Made by a program: the position numbers and the translations under genes
Shown here: one piece after another, positions 1 to 8,165 of the stretch
Layout: each line of letters starts with the position of its first letter
Position numbering within the stretch: the stretch's first letter is position 1
Notes under the pieces: model-generated
The model's database searches: none
What the model saw: only the letters and a program-made list of their open reading frames with translations
What the model was told of the DNA's origin: nothing
Assembly: GCA_026414565.1 (NCBI GenBank)
Contig: JAOAIT010000038.1
Coordinates: 62,001 to 126,000 of the forward strand
DNA: 64,000 bases
From: Verrucomicrobiia bacterium
Lineage (GTDB): Bacteria > Verrucomicrobiota > Verrucomicrobiia > Limisphaerales > Fontisphaeraceae
Reading direction: 5' to 3'

Positions 1-2
1 GC

Positions 3-419
3 CTGACTTGGCAGACCGACAACGGTGCCGAGTTCCTCGAAAACAAGGACGAGCAGGGCCTGCCTGCCACCGTCCGCGCCTTCGGCTCCCATCACCGCTA
101 CATCCCTCCAAAACGCTTCACCTGGCAGAGCGATGTCGAAACCGTCCACCGCCTCGTCGAAGATGAGTTCTTTGATCGCGAATCCTTCTCCGGCCCAACC
201 CAATTCTGGGCCAAAATCACCACCTACTGGCACTATTTCAACCTCGTCCGCCCCAACCGTGCCAAAGAATGGCAAAGCCCTCTCCAAATCCTCCAACGCT
301 CCGCTCCCGCACTGGCCGGTGCCCTCCTACACTGGCGCCCTCTCAACCTCGCTCAACGTCACCATCTTTACTTGCCCAAACCCAACCACCAGGGTCATGA
401 TCTACCCAGCTTTCCCTAA
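3..419 (+). CDS. Transposase, integrase-core (rve) family, 3' part only
   Basis: The reading frame is open from the window edge to a TAA at 417-419, giving the last 138 residues of a DDE transposase or integrase-core protein. It opens with the segment TDNGAEF, which holds the second catalytic Asp and is typical of the rve fold. A following segment, SDVETVHRLVEDEFF, holds the candidate catalytic Glu. The end (YFNLVRPNRAKEWQSPLQIL) has the usual layout of the C-terminal part of rve transposases, where a short helix is followed by a P-x-x-x-L segment. The N-terminal HTH and the first Asp lie outside the window, so intactness cannot be judged. No terminal inverted repeat was recognised downstream. 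It sits next to a restriction-modification pair, which fits an accessory patch. Confidence 0.8.
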   Translation: MTWQTDNGAEFLENKDEQGLPATVRAFGSHHRYIPPKRFTWQSDVETVHRLVEDEFFDRESFSGPTQFWAKITTYWHYFNLVRPNRAKEWQSPLQILQRSAPALAGALLHWRPLNLAQRHHLYLPKPNHQGHDLPSFP

Positions 420-493
420 AATATCAAGACCGCCCCATATAAATATCCCGGCACGACAGGGAAAGGAAAAAGCGGGTGCAGTCTGCAATTCAA

Positions 494-1213
494 TTATTTG
501 GATGAAGCGAGCCTTACGATGGCTTCCCATTGGATGGTACCATCAGGTTCACAATATTTATGGATGAAATCTCGAGTGAAGCAGTTTAGGCGTTTCGCAT
601 ATTCGCTGGCGAATGCTTCGTTTTTTTCTTTGGCCCGGTACCCCAAGGGCTGGATGATGTCGGTGTAGAGCGTCTCGATGCCGGAAATGAACTCCCAGAA
701 ACGCTGCCCGCAAAGCTTTTGATAGTCACCCTTGTTGGGTTGGTTGTCGCGGCCGTAGCAACAGCCGTTGATGGCCTCGACACGCCCCTTGTAGGTCTTT
801 TTGTACTTTTTGAAATCTTCCACCATGCGGCGGATTTGGCTGCTATTGCCCCAATGGGGGCCGGACTTGATGGCGACGATGTATCGAATCCCATCACGGT
901 CAAATTCGAGGTCAATCCCCTCGGCGCCCGACTTGTGGCCCCCATAAACCTTGCCGCAGATAAAGATGGCCAGTTCTTCAAGGAACCCGCCGAAAATGGT
1001 TTCTTCTTGTGACGAAAGATGGGCGTCCAATAAAATCTTAACGAAGTCTCCGGCAGTGTTGATGTTTTTGGCTTTGTACAGGTAAGGGTTTTTGCGGCGT
1101 AAAATCTGTTCCAGCCTCAAATTTTCCAAACTTTTGAGGCGTTTCTCGTGGAACGAAGGGCCGATATGGTCTTCGATAAAATCAGTGATTTCCTTGGCCG
1201 TTATCGTTGCCAT
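494..1213 (-). CDS. Type II restriction endonuclease, PmeII-like
   Basis: This 239-residue protein probably cleaves the DNA sequence protected by the methyltransferase encoded just upstream. The likely PD-(D/E)xK core is the segment GIDLEFDRDG followed by YIVAIKSGPHW: Asp101 and Lys116 are candidate catalytic residues, with Glu79/Glu80 in the preceding helix. The segment AIKSGP resembles the PmeII/MjaII-like restriction enzymes; the family assignment is from memory of that motif. The protein is Lys-rich, and its DNA looks less GC-rich than the neighbours, which suggests recent transfer. Its ATG overlaps the end of the methyltransferase gene by 32 bp, so the two are translationally coupled. 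The recognition site cannot be read from the sequence. Confidence 0.72.
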   Translation of the reverse strand: MATITAKEITDFIEDHIGPSFHEKRLKSLENLRLEQILRRKNPYLYKAKNINTAGDFVKILLDAHLSSQEETIFGGFLEELAIFICGKVYGGHKSGAEGIDLEFDRDGIRYIVAIKSGPHWGNSSQIRRMVEDFKKYKKTYKGRVEAINGCCYGRDNQPNKGDYQKLCGQRFWEFISGIETLYTDIIQPLGYRAKEKNEAFASEYAKRLNCFTRDFIHKYCEPDGTIQWEAIVRLASSK

Positions 1214-2054
1214 AAGGTCCCTTGGTTTCCAATGCCAACATTGCCTGGCTGCTCAACTGGCTGCGGGCCAGCTCACAGTATTCGGGCACTACATCAATCC
1301 CCACGGAATGACGGCTCATACGCTGGGCGACATAGCACGTTGTGCCTGAGCCTGCAAACGGGTCCAGCACAGTGTCGCCTTCGTCGGTAAAGAGTTTGAT
1401 AAACCATTCAGGCAGCTCCTCTGGAAAGGCGGCGCTGTGGGCTTTATTGCCGCACTCGGTGGCGAGGTGGAGCACGTTGGTGGGGTAGGCTTTATCCCGG
1501 CCCAGCCAGTTGGCAATGTTTTTACCAAACCCGCTGCCCACTTGTGAATTGAATCGCACCACATCATTTTTACCCAATGATTTAAGGCGGGTTTGGGCCC
1601 AATTGCCCATGGGCACCATGACGGCCTCCTGATTCATTTTGAAGTGGCGGGTTTTGTTGAATTGCAGGCAGCGCTCCCAGGCATCGCGGAACCGGTTGGG
1701 CCACTTGCCAGGGTAACAATTTTTTTTGTGCCAGATGAATTCCTCGGTCCATAGCCAGCCTTGCTTGCGCAGGGCCAAAATTAATTCGATGACAAAGGTA
1801 TGGCGTTCGCCGTTTTCGGCTTTCTCTTTGATATTAAGAATAAAGGTACCGGTGGGTTTTAGGACCCTCAGAAACTGCTGGCTGCGTGGCAGAAACCATT
1901 CAACGTAACGTTCCGGAGGCACACCCCCATAGGTGTTTTTTCGCCGGTCTGCGTAGGGCGGCGAGGTCATGATCAGGTCGAAAAAATTCTCCGGAAATTG
2001 CTCCAGGACGTGGAGGCAGTCGCCTTGAATAATTTCCGCACGAATTTCGCGCAT
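1182..2054 (-). CDS. Type II DNA methyltransferase, beta class (probably N4-cytosine)
   Basis: S-adenosylmethionine-dependent modification enzyme of the restriction-modification pair, 290 residues. The catalytic motif IV, TSPPY (residues 30-34), precedes the SAM-binding motif I, DPFAGSGTT (231-239). This permuted order defines the beta class. SPPY rather than DPPY favours methylation of cytosine N4, although some N6-adenine enzymes also carry SPPY. The N-terminal segment IIQGDCLHVLEQFP is the usual lead-in to motif IV. The gene is first in the pair and the nuclease gene overlaps its 3' end; expressing the methyltransferase first would protect the host. Length is normal for a single-chain enzyme with a small target-recognition region between the motifs. 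Confidence 0.9.
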   Translation of the reverse strand: MREIRAEIIQGDCLHVLEQFPENFFDLIMTSPPYADRRKNTYGGVPPERYVEWFLPRSQQFLRVLKPTGTFILNIKEKAENGERHTFVIELILALRKQGWLWTEEFIWHKKNCYPGKWPNRFRDAWERCLQFNKTRHFKMNQEAVMVPMGNWAQTRLKSLGKNDVVRFNSQVGSGFGKNIANWLGRDKAYPTNVLHLATECGNKAHSAAFPEELPEWFIKLFTDEGDTVLDPFAGSGTTCYVAQRMSRHSVGIDVVPEYCELARSQLSSQAMLALETKGPYGNDNGQGNH

Positions 2055-2188
2055 AGCCTCAACTTAAAAGCTCCCGTCGGTTTGCCAAGCAGAATCTGGG
2101 GGCGGATTTTGCCCAGATTTCATGCAACTGTCACCTTCCCGTTAAGTGTTCGTGGGACGGTTGGGATGGTGTGATAAACCGAGATGTT

Positions 2189-2653
2189 ATGATTATGGCG
2201 CCAGATGTGAAGAATCAACCTCCCGTCCCGCCGTTGACCACCCCTGGCGTGCGAGGGGGGGAGCCTGCGGAGGACGTGCTCAGCGCCCGCGAGCGCCTGG
2301 AAGCCTATATCAGCCGGCTGCCCAAGGAAGAATGGATCCGACGCGAGCCGGCCGAGCTGGCGCAGATTTGCGGCTGCAGTCTGCGGCATTTGCGCCGGCT
2401 CTTCCGGCAATGCTTTGGAGTGTCGTTGCGCACGCAGCAGACGGAGTTCCGGCTGCACCGTGCCAGCCAGTTGTTGATGGAGACCGATGATAAGATTTTG
2501 AGCATCGCGTGGGCGGTGGGATTCCGGCATCTGGGCCTGTTCAGCCGGATGTTCAAGCGGCGGTTTCGCATGACCCCCTCGGAATGGCGGGCCAAGTTTC
2601 GCAAAAAGGAAACCCCCTTTCCGCCGCCGCCCCAGGAGTCCCTCGCCTCGTGA
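2189..2653 (+). CDS. AraC-type HTH transcriptional regulator without a sensor domain
   Basis: About 154 residues, consisting mostly of one AraC/XylS DNA-binding region. Two helix-turn-helix units can be seen: a first around ELAQICGCSLRHLRRLFRQ and a second around ILSIAWAVGFRHLGLFSRMFK, closed by the family signature F-R-x-TPSEWR. No ligand-binding cupin or other sensor domain precedes it; the N-terminal 45 residues are Pro-rich and probably unstructured. An in-frame GTG at 2171 could add six residues; I prefer the ATG at 2189, though neither has a strong ribosome-binding site. The next gene is a convergent response regulator, so no operon partner indicates the target. Confidence 0.75.
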   Translation: MIMAPDVKNQPPVPPLTTPGVRGGEPAEDVLSARERLEAYISRLPKEEWIRREPAELAQICGCSLRHLRRLFRQCFGVSLRTQQTEFRLHRASQLLMETDDKILSIAWAVGFRHLGLFSRMFKRRFRMTPSEWRAKFRKKETPFPPPPQESLAS

Positions 2654-2678
2654 GGGGCGAAGGCCGTGCGCCGGGCGC

Positions 2679-3608
2679 TCAGACGGCAAGGGAGGCCAGG
2701 CGGTCCAGCTCGCTTTCAATTTCCAGCAGCCGTTTGCGGGTATTTTCGATTTCCGCCTTGAGCCGCTCGATTTCCTGATACTGCTGCCTGAGGCTGCGAA
2801 TTTGCCGGAACTGACTGAGCAACGCCTGCACCTTGGCGCGCAATAAGTCGAGATTCACCGGCATGGGCAGAACATCCACCGCCCCCGCCTCGAAGCCTTG
2901 GTGGAGCGTTTCCTCCGCCGGGGCATGGCCGGTGATGATGATGATGGGCAGGGCGGCATATTCTTCGTTCTGGCGGATGAACCGCGCCACTTCAAAGCCG
3001 TCGCCATCGCTCAGTTCACTGCCCAGAATGACAAGGTCCACGCCTTTTTTCACCCATTCGATGGCATCCTTGATGGCGTTGCATTCCAGGATTTCGACGC
3101 CCAGCTTGTCCGGCCAGCCGGCTGATTTCAGCAGGGGCGCCAGTCCGCTGTGCGCCACCAGGACGCGCTCGCGCTCGACCCCCGGGACGGCCGTGCGCAT
3201 TTGCTCCAGCACTTTGCGGGTGCGGCGAAACAGCTCGGCATAGGCCTGGATTTTGCCGCGAAAGGCATCCACGCGGAAAGGTTTGGTGATGTAATCGGCA
3301 GCGCCCAAAGCATAGCCGCGGGCCGCGCTCTGCTCGTCCTTGTAATTGCCGGTGACAAAGATGATGGGGGTTTGACGGCTTTTCTCTAGGCTGCGGATGC
3401 GGATGGCCGTCTCGTAACCATCAATACCAGGCATCTGGATGTCCAGGACAATGGCGGCAAACTCATTGTCCTTGACCAGCCGCAGGGCCTCTTCGCCGTT
3501 TTGGGCGGTGATGAGGTTGAGGCCCAGGTCGCCCAGGACGGTGCGATACAATTCCAACGCATCGGGGCTGTCGTCCACGAGCAGGATGCTGACATTGGCG
3601 CTTTCCAT
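2679..3608 (-). CDS. Response regulator with an intact and a degenerate receiver domain plus coiled coil
   Basis: A 309-residue cytoplasmic signalling protein with no DNA-binding output. Receiver 1 (about residues 7-125) is complete: acidic pair Asp12/Asp13, phospho-acceptor Asp56 in VLDIQMPG, Thr86 and Lys109 in TKPF. Receiver 2 (about 147-263) keeps the fold, with ELSDGDGFEVARFIR and PIIIITGHAP, but has Ala-His instead of the acidic pair, Gly196 where the acceptor Asp should be and Met249 instead of Lys. It therefore should not be phosphorylated. Residues 265-305 form a heptad-like coiled coil. The ATG at 3608 is preferred over an upstream in-frame start because the receiver fold begins right after it. 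The histidine-kinase partner is unknown. Confidence 0.82.
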   Translation of the reverse strand: MESANVSILLVDDSPDALELYRTVLGDLGLNLITAQNGEEALRLVKDNEFAAIVLDIQMPGIDGYETAIRIRSLEKSRQTPIIFVTGNYKDEQSAARGYALGAADYITKPFRVDAFRGKIQAYAELFRRTRKVLEQMRTAVPGVERERVLVAHSGLAPLLKSAGWPDKLGVEILECNAIKDAIEWVKKGVDLVILGSELSDGDGFEVARFIRQNEEYAALPIIIITGHAPAEETLHQGFEAGAVDVLPMPVNLDLLRAKVQALLSQFRQIRSLRQQYQEIERLKAEIENTRKRLLEIESELDRLASLAV

Positions 3609-3973
3609 ATAATCAATGCTGCTGCTGACGGCGATTCCAACCTGCGGGCACTGCCGGCGCAGCCGCCCGAATCTTGGTTTGGCCGGCCAGGTGTTCCTGC
3701 ACAACTTAAAATCGGGCGGGGCAAAATTGCAAACCTTTTCCCGCCGGCGGCGCGGCCGGAGCAGACGCCACCGGGCTGTGGGGGGGACGGCGAATTTGAA
3801 CTGGGCCCGGCTGCAGGGTGTCTATGCTGGAGAGCTGAGGGCGCAGGCGGCGCGGGAGCGGGAAGGGCGGGGGCGGATTTTTTATAGTGGACAAACTGCC
3901 CCTGCGTCTTTCAGTGTTACCGCTTGCATTGCGAGTTGAGGGCCATGGCCCAAGGTTTGATGGGAAAGCGAAT
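3609..3973. other. Intergenic region between divergent genes (365 bp)
   Basis: This is the only gap over 300 bases. It separates the minus-strand response regulator from the plus-strand DUF2723 gene and must hold promoters for both. I see no convincing -35/-10 pair, hairpin terminator, tRNA or small gene. A short AT-rich stretch around 3889-3898 in otherwise GC-rich sequence is the best candidate for the DUF2723 promoter region, but it matches no consensus well enough to call. Confidence 0.5.
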
Positions 3974-6900
3974 ATGAGCACAGAGAAACCAAGCCAACCC
4001 ACGGGCAGCAAGAGCGAGGGCGCCGCCCCGGCGCCGTCGGTGGCCAAGACCAAACTGGCCAAAGCCCCCGAGCCGCGCGGCACGCCCGCGCCCGCTGCCG
4101 CGCCGGCGGCGCCGGTGCCGCCCTTGTTTCGGCCGGTGGACTGGACCACGCTGGGGTTGACCTTTTTGGTGGTGTTCGCGGGGTATTTGTACACCCTGGC
4201 CCCCGATGTGACGCTGGAGGATTCCGGGGAATTGGCGGTGGCCTCCTATTATGCGGGGGTGCCGCATCCGCCGGGCTATCCGGTGTGGACGATTTACACC
4301 TGGTTGTTCACCGAGCTGCTGCCGGTGTCCAATATTGCCTACCGGGTGGCGGTGGCAAGCGCCTTTGCCGGAGCGCTGGCCTGCGGCTTGATTGGGCTGA
4401 TGGTTTCGCGCGGCAGCAGCATGCTTCTGGAGAGCATCGAGAGCCTGCGCAATATTGAGCGGCGATGGGAAAATTACATCTGCCTGACCACCGGCTTTGT
4501 GGCGGCGCTGGTCATGGGGTTCAACGGCTTCATGTGGAGCCAGTCGGTGATTGTGGAGGTGTATTCACTGAGCGTGCTCTCGCTGACGGCCGTGCTGGTG
4601 TTTCTGCTGCGCTGGACTTATGCGCCGAATCAAAACCGCTATCTCTATCTGGCGTTTTTCATGTTCGGCATCTGTTTTACCAACCATCAGACGCTGATTC
4701 TGGCGGCGATGGGCATTCAGGTGGCCATCATTTTTGCCAAGCCCAAGCTGGGGCGGGATTTGATGCTGGGCAACGTGCTGTTGTTTGTGGGCGGGTTGAT
4801 CCTCAAGGCGCGGGGGTGTTTGTCCACCTTTGATTCGCCGCCGGGCCAGATCAACATGGTGTACGCCATCTTCCTGATGGTGGGGCTGGCTTCGCTGGCG
4901 GCCTACTTGTGGCTGATCTTCAAGACGGAGACCTACTACTTTTTGCGCGACGGTTTGTTTTTTGCCCTGTTTGTGGCGCTGGCCCTCAACTACGCCAACG
5001 GCAAGGAATCCATCGCCTGGCAGATGAACAACCGGGCGACGATGGTGCTGGTGAAACTGATGTTTTTCGGGGCCTTGGGGGCGCTGGCCTTTCAGGCTTA
5101 TCTGCGACGGGAGCAGTTCAAGGAGATCTGGGTGGTGCTGCTGGGCGGCTGCCTGTTTTTTGCGGGGACGTCGCTCTACCTGTTCATGCCGATCACTTCG
5201 ATGACCAATCCCCCGCTGAACTGGGGTTATCCGCGCACCGAGGAGGGTTTCTGGCATGCCTTCACGCGGGGCCAGTACGAGAAGACCAATCCCACCAACA
5301 TTTTCACCAACCCGCTGCGGTTTATCCGCCAGATGTGGGATTACACCGGGGGCATGGTCAACGAGTTCACCTTTGTGTACCTGGTGATCGGGCTGGTGCC
5401 GCTGGCTTTCTGGAAAAAGATGCAAAAGCGCGAGCGGGCCTGGTTATTGGGGTTGATGGCCATTTATCTGTGCCTGGCGGTATTGCTCATGATCATGCTC
5501 AACCCGGGCACTGACCGCCAGAGCAGGGAGTTGAACCGGGTGTTCTTCACTTCCTCGCACGTGGTGGTTTCGATGTTCATCGGGTACGGGCTGGCGATAC
5601 TGGCCGCGATGCTGCTGGTGGATTATGCGCGCTGGCGGCGGCCCATTCTTCTGGGGGTGGCGGCGGCCACCGGCATCGCGTTGTATGTGGTGCTGGGGAC
5701 GTTTGGCGACACGGAGAAGAACGTGGTGGACCCGGAAAGCTGGTTTTATGACTGGATCGCCATCCCCAATAAAAGCCCGCTGGTGCGCTTTACCGCGGTG
5801 TACAGCCTGGTCCTGGCGAGTTTGGGGTTGCTGATGCTGGGGGTGTTTCGCTCCCGGGTGTGCATGCCGCTGGTGCTGGGGGTGTTTGCCCTGATGCCCA
5901 TCAAGAGCGTGCTTTCCCACTGGGAGGACAATGAACAGCGGGGGCATCTGTTTGGCTACTGGTTTGGCCATGACATGTTCACGCCGCCCTTCAAGAATGC
6001 CAAAGGCGAATGGAGTTATGACAGCAAGGAGCGGGAGGAAATGATCCGGGCCGGCAAGCTGGTGTACCCCGAGATGGCGCGGGATGCGGTGTTGTTTGGC
6101 GGCACGGACCCGGGCCGTTTCAATCCCACCTACATGATCTTCTGCGAGAGTTTCATCGAGCCCAAGTACAAGCCGCGCGATCCGGTGTTTGACCGGCGGG
6201 ACGTGTATCTGATCACGCAAAATGCGCTGGCCGACGGGACGTACCTGAACTACATCCGCGCGCATTACAACCGCAGCGCGCAGAACGATCCGCCGTTTTT
6301 CCAGGAGCTCCTGCGCAGCGCCGCCGAGGTGCAGCAGGGCCGGACCAATCTGCTGGCCCGGATGGTGCGGCCGGTGGATGCGTTTTTCCTGGGGCTGGGC
6401 GATCGGGTGGAAAAACGGCGCCGGGCGGGCAGCTCTTATTTTCGCCCGGAGCATTTCACGGACCTGGCGGGGCTGGCGAAAAAAATCCAGACCGGCGGCG
6501 CGCCGGCCGGCGTATCCAAATTCCTGCTCGCCCAACTGGGGGCGGAGACGCAGAACCTGCTGGGCACGCCCGGGCCGGCACTGGCGAAGGCCCTGGCAGC
6601 GGATTTGAACCGGGTCTTGGAGGGGCCGATCCTCTATGAGTCCAACCGGTTTGCCGGGGTCACCCTGAAGGACACCACCAGGGCATTCATCGCGCAGAAT
6701 CCCCAAAGCCACACGCGGATCCGGCTCAACCGCCTGTTGCTGGAGGAGGCGTATCCCGCCGAAATCGTTAAAAGCCCGGGGGGTGTGTACCCGGACCGCG
6801 AGATCCACACGCCATCGGTGGAGGATTCGCAGCGCTGCTTTAGCGAGTATCTGGATGACGTGCAACGCCGCATGCAAAGCGGGAGAATCCGGCCCGGTGA

Positions 6901-8104
6901 AGATGTGCGGATTGAGGGCGGGCGCGTGCAGGTGTCGGGCCAGGTGGCGGTGATGTCCATCAACGCGCTGCTGGCCAAGGTGATTTTTGACAAGAATCCC
7001 ACGCATGAGTTTTACGTGGAGGAAAGTTTCCCGCTGGAATGGATGTATCCGTATTTGGAGCCGTATGGCATCATCATGCGCATCAATCGCACGCCGATGA
7101 CGGATCTGACCGAACGGCAACTGGCCTTGGATCACGAGTTCTGGACGCAATACTCGGAGCGTTTGATCGGCAACTGGATCACCTATGACACCCCGGTTTC
7201 CAACATCTGCAAGTTTGCGGAGGAGGTGTATCTGCACCGGGATTACAGCAAGTTCACCGGTGACCGCAAATTCATCCGCGACGACAATGCGCAAAAGGCG
7301 TTCAGCAAGCTGCGCAGCTCCATTGCCGGCGTGTATGCGTGGCGGCTGTCCAATGCCGCCGAGACCCCCGTCGAGTACCGGCCCAAGACCCCGGCCCAGC
7401 GGCAGCGGTTGATGAAAGAGGCGGAGTTTGCGTTCAAGCAGGCGCTGGCGTTCTGCCCGTACAGCCCCGAGGCCGTCTTCCGTTACATCAATTTGCTGCT
7501 CAGCAACCTTTACGAAGACCCGGCGCGCATCAATGATGCGCTGCTGATTGCCGAGACGTGCCGGAAGCTGGACCCCGGCAACGCGCAGGTGGCGGACTTG
7601 GTCAATCGGTTGAAGGACATCCGCAAGGCCAATGAAAACCTCCTGCGGGTGAGCGAGCTGGAGAAAAACTTTCTGGTGCAGCCCACGGTGAGCAATGCCT
7701 TTGCGCTGGCGCAGGTGTACATCCTCTCGGGCCACACCAACAAAGCCGTGAATGTGCTGGCCACCTCCCTGAAGCAGCCCGAGCTGGGCACCAACGAGCT
7801 GACGGCGCTGGCCAACGCCTTCTACCAGCTCAATCAGGCCCCCCCGCTGGAGCAGACGCTCCTGCGGCTGAGCAAACTGGCCACCAATTCCGGCGAGGTG
7901 TTTTATGATCTGGCGGGCGTGCAGGCGCTCCTGGGCAAAAATGAGGAGGCGCTCGCCCACTTGCGGATGGCCTTCGAGCTGAACAAAAAGGCGCGCGCCG
8001 CCAACCCGGCGGTCAAGAATTTCCGCGACGAAATCATGGGAGACGGGCGCTTCCACAATCTGCGCACGCATCCGGAGTTTTTGAAGATTCTCACCAGCCC
8101 TTAG
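3974..8104 (+). CDS. DUF2723 membrane protein with C-terminal TPR region
   Basis: A very large integral membrane protein, 1376 residues. After a Pro/Ala-rich cytoplasmic leader, residues about 55-650 hold roughly a dozen hydrophobic segments. The DUF2723 signature is near residues 80-105, where TLEDSGELAVASYYAGVPHP is followed by PGYP. This family is related to GT-C (PMT-like) glycosyltransferases using lipid-linked sugars; the acidic residues of the first loop (EDSGE) fit that, but no reaction is proven. A soluble part of about 500 residues follows, then helical TPR-like repeats over the last 240 (for example FKQALAFCPYSPEAVFRYIN). The ATG at 3974 is chosen because GGGAAAG lies just upstream. 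Possible role: cell-surface glycan or protein glycosylation. Confidence 0.8.
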   Translation: MSTEKPSQPTGSKSEGAAPAPSVAKTKLAKAPEPRGTPAPAAAPAAPVPPLFRPVDWTTLGLTFLVVFAGYLYTLAPDVTLEDSGELAVASYYAGVPHPPGYPVWTIYTWLFTELLPVSNIAYRVAVASAFAGALACGLIGLMVSRGSSMLLESIESLRNIERRWENYICLTTGFVAALVMGFNGFMWSQSVIVEVYSLSVLSLTAVLVFLLRWTYAPNQNRYLYLAFFMFGICFTNHQTLILAAMGIQVAIIFAKPKLGRDLMLGNVLLFVGGLILKARGCLSTFDSPPGQINMVYAIFLMVGLASLAAYLWLIFKTETYYFLRDGLFFALFVALALNYANGKESIAWQMNNRATMVLVKLMFFGALGALAFQAYLRREQFKEIWVVLLGGCLFFAGTSLYLFMPITSMTNPPLNWGYPRTEEGFWHAFTRGQYEKTNPTNIFTNPLRFIRQMWDYTGGMVNEFTFVYLVIGLVPLAFWKKMQKRERAWLLGLMAIYLCLAVLLMIMLNPGTDRQSRELNRVFFTSSHVVVSMFIGYGLAILAAMLLVDYARWRRPILLGVAAATGIALYVVLGTFGDTEKNVVDPESWFYDWIAIPNKSPLVRFTAVYSLVLASLGLLMLGVFRSRVCMPLVLGVFALMPIKSVLSHWEDNEQRGHLFGYWFGHDMFTPPFKNAKGEWSYDSKEREEMIRAGKLVYPEMARDAVLFGGTDPGRFNPTYMIFCESFIEPKYKPRDPVFDRRDVYLITQNALADGTYLNYIRAHYNRSAQNDPPFFQELLRSAAEVQQGRTNLLARMVRPVDAFFLGLGDRVEKRRRAGSSYFRPEHFTDLAGLAKKIQTGGAPAGVSKFLLAQLGAETQNLLGTPGPALAKALAADLNRVLEGPILYESNRFAGVTLKDTTRAFIAQNPQSHTRIRLNRLLLEEAYPAEIVKSPGGVYPDREIHTPSVEDSQRCFSEYLDDVQRRMQSGRIRPGEDVRIEGGRVQVSGQVAVMSINALLAKVIFDKNPTHEFYVEESFPLEWMYPYLEPYGIIMRINRTPMTDLTERQLALDHEFWTQYSERLIGNWITYDTPVSNICKFAEEVYLHRDYSKFTGDRKFIRDDNAQKAFSKLRSSIAGVYAWRLSNAAETPVEYRPKTPAQRQRLMKEAEFAFKQALAFCPYSPEAVFRYINLLLSNLYEDPARINDALLIAETCRKLDPGNAQVADLVNRLKDIRKANENLLRVSELEKNFLVQPTVSNAFALAQVYILSGHTNKAVNVLATSLKQPELGTNELTALANAFYQLNQAPPLEQTLLRLSKLATNSGEVFYDLAGVQALLGKNEEALAHLRMAFELNKKARAANPAVKNFRDEIMGDGRFHNLRTHPEFLKILTSP

Positions 8105-8165
8105 CGCCGGCGGGGGAGGTTGAGGCGGGCTGGGGGATTTGCTCGCGCGGGGCGACGGGGGGGCT

